DNA of 41,581 nt from CAYSRC01 sp964433495 (GTDB lineage Bacteria; Bacillota; Clostridia; Oscillospirales; Ruminococcaceae): NCBI GenBank assembly GCA_964433495.1, contig CAYSRC010000018.1:1-41581 (forward strand), read 5' to 3'. Shown here piece by piece: positions 17,051 through 24,204 of this stretch (the first letter of the stretch is position 1; every line of letters starts with the position of its first letter). Under the pieces are notes generated by a model. The model did no database searches. It was given only the letters and a program-made list of their open reading frames with translations, and was not told the origin of the DNA. A program made the translations under genes and the position numbers.

Positions 17051-17767
17051 CTACTCCCCCTCGTTCACCTTCAAGAGGCGGGCTTTGAGCTTTTTTATGA
17101 TGCGCTTTTCGAGGCGCGAGATGTACGACTGCGAGATGCCGATCAGGTCGGCGACCTCCTTTTGGGTGTGCTCGCGGTGGCCGAACATGCCGAAGCGAAG
17201 CTCGACGATCAGCCGCTCGCGTTCGCCGAGCTCCTGCACAAGACCGCAGAGCAGACGGTTCTCCGACTCCTGCTCGACGTGGGCCGAGACCTCGTCGCTC
17301 TCTGTTCCGAGTATGTCGGACAGCAGCAGCTCATTGCCGTCCCAGTCGACGTTGAGCGGCTCGTCGATTGACATGTCGGTCTGCCTGTTGGACGCCTTGC
17401 GCAGGAACATCAGGATCTCGTTCTCGATGCAGCGGGACGAATAGGTCGCGAGCTTTATGTTTTTGTCGGGGTCAAACGTGTTGACCGACTTTATCAGCCC
17501 TATCGTGCCGATCGACACGAGATCCTCGATGTTGATGCCCGTCGCCTCAAACTTTTTCGCGATGTAGACGACAAGGCGCAGATTGTGACTTATCAGCACC
17601 TCGCGCGCCGCGGGGTCGCCCGCGCGAAGCCGCTCGAACATCGCCTGCTCCTCCTCCTTGGAGATGGGCGGCGGCAGCGTCTCGGGCCCGTTTACATAAT
17701 AGATCCCCCCGCGCCCCGCAAGCCGCAGCAGCAAGCGTGACAGAAACAACCGCAATCTCTCAAGCAT
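17051..17767 (-). CDS. sigE: RNA polymerase sporulation sigma factor SigE precursor
   Basis: This 238-residue pro-sigma-E has a basic, hydrophobic pro-sequence (MLERLRLFLSRLLLRLAG, residues 1-18) and the cleavage-site neighbourhood GGIYYVNGPETLPPP. The sigma-70 core follows: NLRLVVYIAKKFEATGINIE, LVSIGTIGLIKSVNTF, LATYSSRCIENEILMFLR, WDGNELLLSDILGTE and the region 4 HTH KEVADLIGISQSYISRLE. Active sigma-E runs early mother-cell gene expression after the pro-sequence is removed by SpoIIGA. GGAGGG lies six bases before the ATG, which is two bases downstream of the spoIIGA stop. The same frame stays open upstream, but that part is the shadow of spoIIGA. Confidence 0.97.
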   Translation of the reverse strand: MLERLRLFLSRLLLRLAGRGGIYYVNGPETLPPPISKEEEQAMFERLRAGDPAAREVLISHNLRLVVYIAKKFEATGINIEDLVSIGTIGLIKSVNTFDPDKNIKLATYSSRCIENEILMFLRKASNRQTDMSIDEPLNVDWDGNELLLSDILGTESDEVSAHVEQESENRLLCGLVQELGERERLIVELRFGMFGHREHTQKEVADLIGISQSYISRLEKRIIKKLKARLLKVNEGE

Positions 17768-17769
17768 GT

Positions 17770-18618
17770 TCAGCCCTCCAATGCAAAAGCAGGAATAATC
17801 CCGTCGGCGTTCTCGACCTCGCTGAAGGCGAGCACCAGGCCGTCGACGGTTGTTTTGTCCCCCTCGCCCGCCCGCTGTTCGACCGCGGCGCCCGCAAAGC
17901 CCGCGAGCGAGCCCCGCCCGCCGACCGAGGTATAGGGGATGAACAGCGCGCCCGCAGCGCGCATCGCCTCGGCGTCGAGCGTGCCCTTTGCGACCGCGTC
18001 GAACTCGCGCTCGCACAGCAGCCTCGGGGCAAGCCGTCTGTCGAGCACGACCACCGGCCGCCCGCTGAGCGGCTCGCACAGGCTGCTGCCGCTGTCCTTT
18101 ATCAGCGACGCTCTGACGCTTTTGCCGCCGTAGATGACGGTGAACTCGCCCGGCCTCGTCTGCGCCCGGGGCCTTGTGAACAGCAGCTCCCACAGCGAAA
18201 GCACGACATAGCAGAGGGCGGCGCACGCCACCAGCGCAAGCGGCGAGACGCCGAGGTATACGCTCAGGTTGTTGCAGGCGACAAGCTCCGCCGCGCCCTG
18301 CTCGGCGGCGGCCGCCGCGCCCGCGACGACCGCCGCCGCAAAAAACAGAAACACCGTCTCGCGCACAAGCGGCCTTAGGCCCCGGTACCTGAAGGCGACG
18401 CGGCACATGGCGGCGGCGCCCGACAGCTTAAGAAGGAGCGCCGCGGCAAACGGCAGCGCGGGGAGCAAAATCGAAAGGGACATTGCGCTGCCTAAGACCG
18501 CGGCGAGGCACAGCCGCAGGCGCGAGCGCTCGCGCCGCAGCACCAGCGCCGTCATGCACAGCAAGAGATAGTTGATGATAAGGTTCACAAACAGCAGCAC
18601 GTCTATGTAGATCACCAT
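17770..18618 (-). CDS. spoIIGA: Sigma-E processing peptidase SpoIIGA
   Basis: The 282-residue product has about five N-terminal hydrophobic segments (MVIYIDVLLFVNLIINYLLL onward, to about residue 147). A soluble aspartic-protease domain then contains KDSGSSLCEPLSG, with Asp175 as the expected catalytic residue (DTGN-like in the family), and RPVVVLDRRL. It sits in the septal membrane and, once activated by a forespore signal, cleaves pro-sigma-E. The ATG at 18618 has GGGGGG six bases upstream; longer starts lack spacing. It forms a two-gene operon with sigE. The active-site motif reads DSGS instead of the common DTGN, a conservative change. Confidence 0.95.
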   Translation of the reverse strand: MVIYIDVLLFVNLIINYLLLCMTALVLRRERSRLRLCLAAVLGSAMSLSILLPALPFAAALLLKLSGAAAMCRVAFRYRGLRPLVRETVFLFFAAAVVAGAAAAAEQGAAELVACNNLSVYLGVSPLALVACAALCYVVLSLWELLFTRPRAQTRPGEFTVIYGGKSVRASLIKDSGSSLCEPLSGRPVVVLDRRLAPRLLCEREFDAVAKGTLDAEAMRAAGALFIPYTSVGGRGSLAGFAGAAVEQRAGEGDKTTVDGLVLAFSEVENADGIIPAFALEG

Positions 18619-18638
18619 GCGCATCCCCCCGTCTGTAG

Positions 18639-18673
18639 ATTGTACCCCCTGCCGCACTCAAAAAATGTCGAAC
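18639..18673 (-). promoter_or_regulatory. Spo0A-type promoter of spoIIGA-sigE
   Basis: On the minus strand a -10 box, TACAAT (18644-18639), lies 22 bp downstream of TCGACA (18672-18667), which is part of TTCGACA. The complement, TGTCGAA (18667-18673), is a perfect Spo0A box. A 22-bp spacer with a 0A box over the -35 is the known arrangement of the Bacillus subtilis spoIIG promoter. Confidence 0.75.
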
Positions 18674-19041
18674 GCGGCTCGGCGACTTTTGATGAAACGC
18701 TTGTGTCGTGCCCGTCGGGACGGGCGGATCTCGCGGGCGGGCGCACGCCGGCGCCTTTATTTTTGATTTATCTGCATCATTTAAACGACATATGCTTCTT
18801 TCTTACTCTGCCGCCCCGATGTCTCGCGCCGCTGCGGCGCGCTGTAGGGCGGTGCTCTCCCGTCCTTTGCACAGGTCCGATAAAACGCCTTTGCCTCAGG
18901 GCGGCGAACATCCGCTGCCCTGAGGCAAAGCGCCCCTCACCCACGGGCAAACGCAGCGCCTCCCCGAAATCACCCGCACAGACAGACGAAAAGAGAGGGA
19001 ATGCGCAGCGCCTCCTCCCTTCGCTGCAATATTCTGCGGCG
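18674..19041. other. Gap with a long palindrome
   Basis: No gene is recognised. CTTTGCCTCAGGGC (18889-18902) and GCCCTGAGGCAAAG (18917-18930) form a perfect 14-bp stem, extended internally by CGG/CCG. A second weak Spo0A-like string (TGTCGTG) lies near 18705. Confidence 0.5.
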
Positions 19042-19086
19042 AAAAAAGCCGACGGGCCGTGCGTTTTCACACAGCCCCGTCGGCTT
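19042..19086 (-). terminator. Terminator of the TetR-ABC exporter operon
   Basis: The 11-bp stem AAGCCGACGGG (19046-19056) with CCCGTCGGCTT (19076-19086) is followed on the minus strand by TTTTTT. It lies about 175 bp after the permease stop; no gene lies between. Confidence 0.85.
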
Positions 19087-19260
19087 CACTCTTCATTTTG
19101 CCCTTTGTTTTTTTGGCCCCTTGTGCAACCTTCCCCGTACCCCTGCGGCGGCAGGGCTTGCGCACGCGCTTTTTTGCGCCCTTCTCCGTGCGGCTGCGGC
19201 AGGGCTTTTTCTCGTCTGATCTCTGTCAAAAAGCCCCGCTTTATCCGCGCCGCCGGCCCC

Positions 19261-19992
19261 CTACTGCCTCTTCATCCCGCGCAAAAACAGCAGCACGGCC
19301 CCCGCAACGGCCGCGAGCATATAGCCGAGCACCCACCGGAGGTGGGGGAGGACGTTCGACAGGTCGCCGCCGAACACCGCGCGCTGCAATTCAACGGCGT
19401 GGATGAAGGGCAGCGCGTCGGCGACCTTTTTGAACATGCCGCCCACGAGTTCGACGTCAAACCAGATGCCCGACAGCCACGCCGACAGGTTGGTGAGCAG
19501 CGCCCCGCAGATGCCGCCCACCTGCTTTGAGGTAAAGACGCTGCCGCAGATGAGCCCCAGCGCGATGTAGAACAGCGCTATGGGGACCGTGCACAGCAGC
19601 GACCAAAGCACCGTGACCCCAAGCTTCAGCCCGAGCAGGGCGGACGCGAGGTAGCACACCAGCCCCTGCGCCACCGCAATGGGCAGAATGGGCAGGGTGT
19701 AGCCGAAGATAAAATCCGCCGCGGTGAGCGGCGTTGTGTACAGCCGCTGCATGAGCGCGCTCTCCCTGTCCTTTGAGATGAGCACGGCGGAAAACAGGGT
19801 CATAAAGGACAGCCCAAACACCGTCACGCCGGGCGTGAGGTGGGCGAGCTCGAACATCGGCACGGGGATATTCGCCTGTATCGCGCTCAGCAGACCGATG
19901 AGCACGAGCGGGAACCCGAGGCCGAAAAAGAGGTTGAGCGGGTCGCGCACGATCTCCTTGGCCGTTCTGCTCGAAAATGCAAGCAATCTCAT
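19261..19992 (-). CDS. ABC-2 type exporter permease
   Basis: A 243-residue membrane protein with six predicted hydrophobic segments and the ABC-2 permease layout: an amphipathic start MRLLAFSSRTAKEIVRDPLN, then TM1 (LFFGLGFPLVLIGLLSAI), the cytoplasmic KDRESALMQRLYTTPLTAADF loop that contacts the ATPase, and a late WLSGIWFDVELV...LPFIHAVELQRAVF region. It overlaps the ATPase gene by four bases (ATGA) and should form a homodimeric or half-size drug or lipid exporter with it. The substrate is unknown. Confidence 0.88.
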   Translation of the reverse strand: MRLLAFSSRTAKEIVRDPLNLFFGLGFPLVLIGLLSAIQANIPVPMFELAHLTPGVTVFGLSFMTLFSAVLISKDRESALMQRLYTTPLTAADFIFGYTLPILPIAVAQGLVCYLASALLGLKLGVTVLWSLLCTVPIALFYIALGLICGSVFTSKQVGGICGALLTNLSAWLSGIWFDVELVGGMFKKVADALPFIHAVELQRAVFGGDLSNVLPHLRWVLGYMLAAVAGAVLLFLRGMKRQ

Positions 19993-20729
19993 CTCCCCGC
20001 ACCCCCCTTCACGACGGCGACAAAGGCGTCCTCAAACCTTTCCGTCCCCGCTTTTGTCTTTATCTGCTGCGCCGTGCCCAGCGCAAGCAGCCTGCCGTCC
20101 CGCATGATGCCGATGCGGTCGGCAAGCGCCTCCGCCTCCTCCATATAGTGGGTCGTCAGCACGATGGTTACCCTTCCCTTAAGCGCGCGGATGATGTCCC
20201 AAAGATCGCTTCTCGCGAGCACGTCGAGACCCAGCGTCGGCTCGTCGAGAAAGAGCACCTGCGGCTCGCTTATCAGCGCCATGGCGATGCTCAGCCTGCG
20301 CTGCCAGCCGCCCGACAGCTTGCCCGCCTTTTTCCCCGAAACCGACGCGAGGCCGAACCGCTCGGTCAGCTCGTCGGCCTTTGCGCGGCTCTTGTCCCGC
20401 GAAAACCCGTGGACGCCGCACATGAGCAGCAGGTTTTCGCGGGCGCTCAGGTTGGGCGCGACGGCCGTCTCCTGCGGGGACACCCCGATAATCGCCTTCA
20501 CCGCGGCGGGGTCGCCGGTGACGCTGCTGCCGCCCACCAGCGCATCGCCGCCGTCGGGCCTTGTAAGGCAGGTCAGCATCTTGATCGTGGTGGTCTTTCC
20601 CGCCCCGTTCACGCCGAGCAGCGCGAACAGCTCGCCCCGCCCGACGCATATCTCGAGGCCGTCCACCGCCGTGACGTCCCTGTATTTTTTGGTGAGTCCC
20701 CGCGCTTCAATCGCGTTCATCCCTGTCAT
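19989..20729 (-). CDS. ABC exporter ATP-binding protein
   Basis: A 246-residue single ABC domain with Walker A GVNGAGKTT, Q-loop GVSPQET, signature LSGGWQRRLSIAMAL, Walker B VLFLDEPTLGLD and H-loop TTHYMEEAEALADRIGIM. This is the CcmA/DrrA-like exporter class. It overlaps both neighbours by four bases, indicating translational coupling with the TetR regulator upstream and the permease downstream. It is probably a drug or toxic-lipid efflux ATPase under TetR control. Confidence 0.93.
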   Translation of the reverse strand: MTGMNAIEARGLTKKYRDVTAVDGLEICVGRGELFALLGVNGAGKTTTIKMLTCLTRPDGGDALVGGSSVTGDPAAVKAIIGVSPQETAVAPNLSARENLLLMCGVHGFSRDKSRAKADELTERFGLASVSGKKAGKLSGGWQRRLSIAMALISEPQVLFLDEPTLGLDVLARSDLWDIIRALKGRVTIVLTTHYMEEAEALADRIGIMRDGRLLALGTAQQIKTKAGTERFEDAFVAVVKGGAGR

Positions 20730-21286
20730 TCCTCCGTATAGCGGCGCTTCATCCCGTCATAGGCGTCGGTCAGCGCCCTGCTGATAAACTCATCGTCCCA
20801 GTCGAGGTATCCCGTCGCAATCATGGCGGCGATGCCGTGGACGTACAGCCACAGCTCGATGTGCAGAAAATACGCCTCGTCCTCGTTTATGCCGAGATTT
20901 TTCATGATGATATCGAGAATCGGGCGAACCTCCTCTCGGTTTTCCTCTATGCGCTCGCCCGTCCTGTCCCGCATAAAGAGCAGCTTGAACAGTTCCCTCT
21001 CCTGCTTCGCAAACAGGATATACGCCATGCCGCTCGCCTTATAGGGCGGATACCTGCCCTGCGCTACGGCGCGCCGGATAGTCGACTGATACAGGTCGTT
21101 CGCAGCGGCCAAAACCTCCCTTTGCACCTCCTCCATATTTTGAAAGAGGCCGAATATGGGCTTGGGAGACGAGCCGAGCTCGGCGGCAAGGCTCCTCGCG
21201 GTGAGGCCCCCCGCGCCGCTGCGCCGCACGACGTTCAGCGCGGCATCCGTTATCTGCTGCCTTGTGAACCTGACCTTCGGCGGCAT
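20726..21286 (-). CDS. TetR-family transcriptional regulator of the exporter operon
   Basis: A 186-residue TetR-type repressor. The N-terminal HTH is VRFTRQQITDAALNVVRRSG followed by AGGLTARSLAAELGSSPKPIFGLFQNMEEVQREVL (residues 5-58). The helical C-terminal ligand domain resembles the TetR_C_33/WHG-type regulators (LFMRDRTGE, YLHIELWLYVHGIAAMIATG). As first gene of its own exporter operon it very probably represses it, binding palindromes between the -10 box and the ATG. The ATG has AGGTG upstream. Confidence 0.9.
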   Translation of the reverse strand: MPPKVRFTRQQITDAALNVVRRSGAGGLTARSLAAELGSSPKPIFGLFQNMEEVQREVLAAANDLYQSTIRRAVAQGRYPPYKASGMAYILFAKQERELFKLLFMRDRTGERIEENREEVRPILDIIMKNLGINEDEAYFLHIELWLYVHGIAAMIATGYLDWDDEFISRALTDAYDGMKRRYTEE

Positions 21287-21305
21287 ACAATCACCTGCTT
21301 TCGTT

Positions 21306-21366
21306 TAACAACTTTTGTTGCGCAACTTATGTTTCTTATTATACACGACAAACCTCCGTCTGTCAA
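21306..21366 (-). promoter_or_regulatory. Consensus promoter with TetR-type operators
   Basis: On the minus strand TTGACA (21366-21361) and TATAAT (21343-21338) are exactly 17 bp apart. Downstream lie the perfect palindrome GTTGCGCAAC (21317-21326) and the inverted repeat AACAA-CTT-TTGTT (about 21307-21319), ideally placed for repression by the TetR protein. Confidence 0.85.
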
Positions 21367-21789
21367 GGGGCGCGGCAGAGGGACGAAGCGGCTGTAGGGC
21401 CGGCGCCCTTGAATCTCACCTGTCGAACGGTCGGCATGAGGGGGCGTGCTTGGGCTTGCAGCAAGTCTCAAGATTTATGCTTGCCCTCAGGTTTCGCGCC
21501 TTTGAGCCTCCCCTGTGTAAGGGGAGGTGACAGCGAAGCTGACGGAGGGGTTGACTGCACAAGGCTTTGTCGTTTAAACATGCCTTGTGTTGAAACCTCA
21601 GCTCGTCGCTCACAATCCCCCCGCCGCTTCGCGGCCCTTCCCCCCTTTGCACAGGGGGAGCTTGGGCTACAGCAATTTTGGAGCTTGCTGTAAGCCCTGA
21701 AGCTTCACGCTTTTCTTCGGACTGCGTGCCCTTAAGCTTCCCCCGTGGGGGGAAGAGCCGAACGGTCAGCCGGTCGGGCTCAATCGGCC

Positions 21790-21998
21790 ACCCTACGGGA
21801 ATATGCAGGGCGTGCCGCATGTCTGTACCTTTAACATGCGGCCAACTCGCGAGAATATGCGAGCCGTGTCAACGCAGCTTCGGGTTCCCTTCAATGCCCT
21901 CTGACATTGAAGGGAGAGGACGAGCGGCGGAGTGGGCGGATGTTTGCACTTCTGTGCAAACGGAGCTTAACGCAGCCCGCGAGGACGAGATGAGGGGG
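21790..21998 (+). repeat. Five-hairpin repeat element, copy 1
   Basis: Five stems can be drawn in order: CCCTAC/GCAGGG around GGGAATAT (21791-21810); GCCGCATGT/ACATGCGGC (21814-21842); CTCGC/GCGAG around GAGAATAT (21846-21863); TCCCTTCAAT/ATTGAAGGGA (21886-21915); GTTTGCAC/GTGCAAAC around TTCT (21942-21961). A second copy at 36725-36932 differs at about nine positions, including a compensatory pair in stem five. Confidence 0.8.
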
Positions 21999-22238
21999 TA
22001 GCTTAGTCCGTTGACTTAAGCCCTTCTCGAGGGACCCCGCCCTTGAGCTTCCCCCGTGGGGGGAAGCTGTCAGCGTAGCTGACTGATGAGGGGTGAGCCG
22101 GTTTTTTGACTTTATCCCTGCTATGGATAAGAATTTCCCTAACCCCTCATCCACCGCGGGGCGGTCCCCCTTCCCCCGAGGGGGAAGGTTTCCGATCCCT
22201 AAAGCTTACGTCCATCCCTTGGGTCACGGGTCCTTAAG

Positions 22239-22285
22239 CCTCCCCTGTGCAAGGGGAGGTGTCAGCGGAGCTGACGGAGGGGTTG
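22239..22285 (+). repeat. Empty host palindromic repeat
   Basis: CCTCCCC, TGTGCA and AGGGGAGG form one hairpin, followed by GTCAG-CGGAG-CTGAC and GGAGGGGTTG. The preceding bases (GGGTCACGGGTCCTTAAG) match those before the filled copy at 37331, so this serves as the empty-site reference. Confidence 0.8.
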
Positions 22286-22362
22286 ATTGAGCAAAGCCTT
22301 GTCGCTTTAAACATGTCTTGTGTTACAGCCTCAGCCCACCGCCTGCACCCCCCGCCGCGGCG

Positions 22363-23049
22363 TCAGCACATCAGCAGCACCATGCCGCACACGAGCAGGC
22401 CGCGCGGTGTCTTTGCCTCGCGCAGGTAGTCGAGCGCGTCGATCTCGTACCGCACGCCCCACGACGAGGCGGCCAGCTTCTCCCTGCCGTCACCGCCGCG
22501 CGTTATACCCGTCACCGTCACAAAGTGCCCGCCGCGGCCCTTATAGCGCCGCACCCTGCCGCTCAAGAGGTCGCGCATCGCGAGACCCCCTTTGCGTCCG
22601 AACGCGGGCGGCAGCGAGATAATCGCGGGCAGGTCGTCAAGCAGCATGCGGCGCAGCTCGGCAAGCGGGTCCTTTAGGGTACACAGCTGCCGCCAGCGCG
22701 CGCGAACGCCCGTCTCATACCGCTTAAAAAACAGATTTAGGCAGACGGCGAGTCGCAGCCCCGTCATGCCGAGCTTCGGCAGCGGCCTCGCGTAGGCGCG
22801 TGAAAAGCTCAAAAGAAACCGCTCGTAGTCGCCGCGCGGCACGGGTGTGTCCGCAAGGCCGCCCGACAGCGCGAGGGTCGGGCAGCGCCCCGAGCGCGCG
22901 AGATAGAGCGCGAGGTCGGCCGCGGCGACGGCCCCGCACCCTCCCGACCGCAGCGCCCCGCTCATCCACATCTGGCTGCCGCCGTAGGACGCCGTTTTGC
23001 CCGACAAAATCGGGATGTATTCCTTTGACCTGAGCTCGGCCGCCTCCAT
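22363..23049 (-). CDS. Peptidase C39-like / papain-fold protein of unknown role
   Basis: The 228-residue product has GGCGAVAAADLALYL with Cys38 at the start of a helix, GGHFVTVTGI with His175, and ASSWG near residue 195. This is the Cys-His arrangement of C39-like (papain-fold) domains. It has no clear signal peptide or transmembrane anchor. The ATG at 23049 is preferred because GGGGG lies eight bases upstream; a GTG three codons earlier lacks spacing. It is transcribed alone, divergent from the acetyltransferase-like gene. Peptidase activity is inferred only from fold-like motifs. Confidence 0.6.
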   Translation of the reverse strand: MEAAELRSKEYIPILSGKTASYGGSQMWMSGALRSGGCGAVAAADLALYLARSGRCPTLALSGGLADTPVPRGDYERFLLSFSRAYARPLPKLGMTGLRLAVCLNLFFKRYETGVRARWRQLCTLKDPLAELRRMLLDDLPAIISLPPAFGRKGGLAMRDLLSGRVRRYKGRGGHFVTVTGITRGGDGREKLAASSWGVRYEIDALDYLREAKTPRGLLVCGMVLLMC

Positions 23050-23269
23050 GCCGCACACCCCCTAAGCCTTTAATAAAATCGGCGCCGTCTTTACGGCGAG
23101 GCCCCGGCCGCAGTGTGGATTTTTTGCCCGCCGTGTGATAAAATCTACCTGTACGGCCCGCCCCGTGTCACGGCGGGTCAAACAGCGCCGCCGCGGCGTT
23201 TGCCCCGGTGCAAACCCGCAGGCGGCAGGGCGGACGGCGGCTGCGCCGGGACAGAAAGAATCTTCTCCC

Positions 23270-23908
23270 ATGTATAAGACAATCGACCTCGACAGCTATG
23301 AGCGCCGCGAGCACTTCCGCTATTTCAACGGGCTCTCCTACCCCTATGTCGGCGTGACCGCCGAGTGCGACCTGACGGCGTTCGACGATTTCAGGCGGCG
23401 CAGCGCCCTGCCGTTTTTTCTGACCTTCCTGTACCTTGCGGCATCCGCCGCCAACGACGTGCCCGAGCTCAGACGCCGAATCAGGGACGGCGGGATAATC
23501 GAATATGACGGCTGCGGCACCTCGCACACCGTGATGACCGAAAGCGGGGCCTATGCCTACTGCAATCTCGGCTTTTACAAAAGCTTTTCCGACTATCTGC
23601 CCGCCGCCGAAAAAGCGCACGCACTCGCGTCCCAAAGCGGCGGCATCGGCGACGAGGGCGACCCGCTGAGCTTTTTTTACATAACCACCCTGCCGTGGAT
23701 AAAGTACACTTCGCTCGTGCAGCCCGTGCCCTGCCCCGCCGACAGCAACCCGCGGATCTCGTGGGGCCGGTGCGAGCGCGCGGGCGGGCGCGCGCTTATG
23801 CCCGTCACCCTGCTTGTCAACCACGCGCTCGCCGACGGCCTGCACATCTCGAGGTTTTTCGGCGCGCTTGAGGAGCGCCTCGCCTCGCCGCAAAGCTATC
23901 TCGTCTGA
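23270..23908 (+). CDS. Chloramphenicol acetyltransferase-like enzyme
   Basis: A 212-residue protein, the usual size of type A CAT trimers. It starts MYKTIDLDSYERREHFRYF (CAT-typical R-x-x-H-F), has PFFLTFLYLAASAANDVPELRRRI, and ends with VTLLVNHALADGLHISRFF, where His185 of the HxxxDG motif is the catalytic base. It probably transfers an acetyl group from acetyl-CoA to a hydroxyl. Chloramphenicol resistance cannot be assumed, since many chromosomal homologues act on other substrates. The ribosome-binding site is weak (GAAAGAA). A longer upstream in-frame extension is not CAT-like and was excluded. Confidence 0.85.
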   Translation: MYKTIDLDSYERREHFRYFNGLSYPYVGVTAECDLTAFDDFRRRSALPFFLTFLYLAASAANDVPELRRRIRDGGIIEYDGCGTSHTVMTESGAYAYCNLGFYKSFSDYLPAAEKAHALASQSGGIGDEGDPLSFFYITTLPWIKYTSLVQPVPCPADSNPRISWGRCERAGGRALMPVTLLVNHALADGLHISRFFGALEERLASPQSYLV

Positions 23909-24204
23909 CGGCTCTTCGTCTCGGCGCCGGCAAAGGCCCGCGTCCGCTGTGCGGCGGGTCTTTCGGGCGGGCTTTACGGCCCTTCCCGGCGCATCCCGCC
24001 GGCTCCTGTCGGGGGCAGACAAATGCCGGAGGGGCATCAATATTCCCACGGCGCCGTTTTGGGCGGTCGTCTTGCGAGCGGACAAAACGGGCGGGCGGTG
24101 CGCCCGCCCGGCGCAAGGACATGATATCACATCGCCCCTGCCGCGGGCAACCCCGCGCGGCGAATACCCTGTTCTTAATTTTTTAGTATAAAGGAGAAAA
24201 ACCA

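Larger units (their letters stand above)
21390..22362. repeat. Cluster of dispersed palindromic repeats (about 970 bp, no gene)
   Basis: No gene is supported. Contents are an empty host repeat (21506-21555: CCTCCCCTGTGTAAGGGGAGG plus a CAGC/GCTG hairpin and GGAGGGGTTG), a minus-oriented empty hairpin near 21640-21663, the five-hairpin element (21790-21998), further arms at 22040-22100 and 22140-22195, and a second empty host repeat (22239-22285). The block CTAACCCCTCATCCACCGCG at 22139 recurs at 36982. Confidence 0.8.

Noticed and set aside
17768..18406. Open extension of the sigE frame upstream
   Set aside because: It overlaps spoIIGA in another frame, has no recognisable domain, and sigE has a well-placed Shine-Dalgarno sequence and typical start at 17767.
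21678..22001. Small frame conserved between the two five-hairpin copies
   Set aside because: The frame is shared with 36754-36954, but the differences preserve stems rather than amino acids, and no Shine-Dalgarno sequence precedes it.
21390..22362. CRISPR array
   Set aside because: Repeats are palindromic, unequal in length and irregularly spaced, with no uniform spacers and no cas genes in the window.
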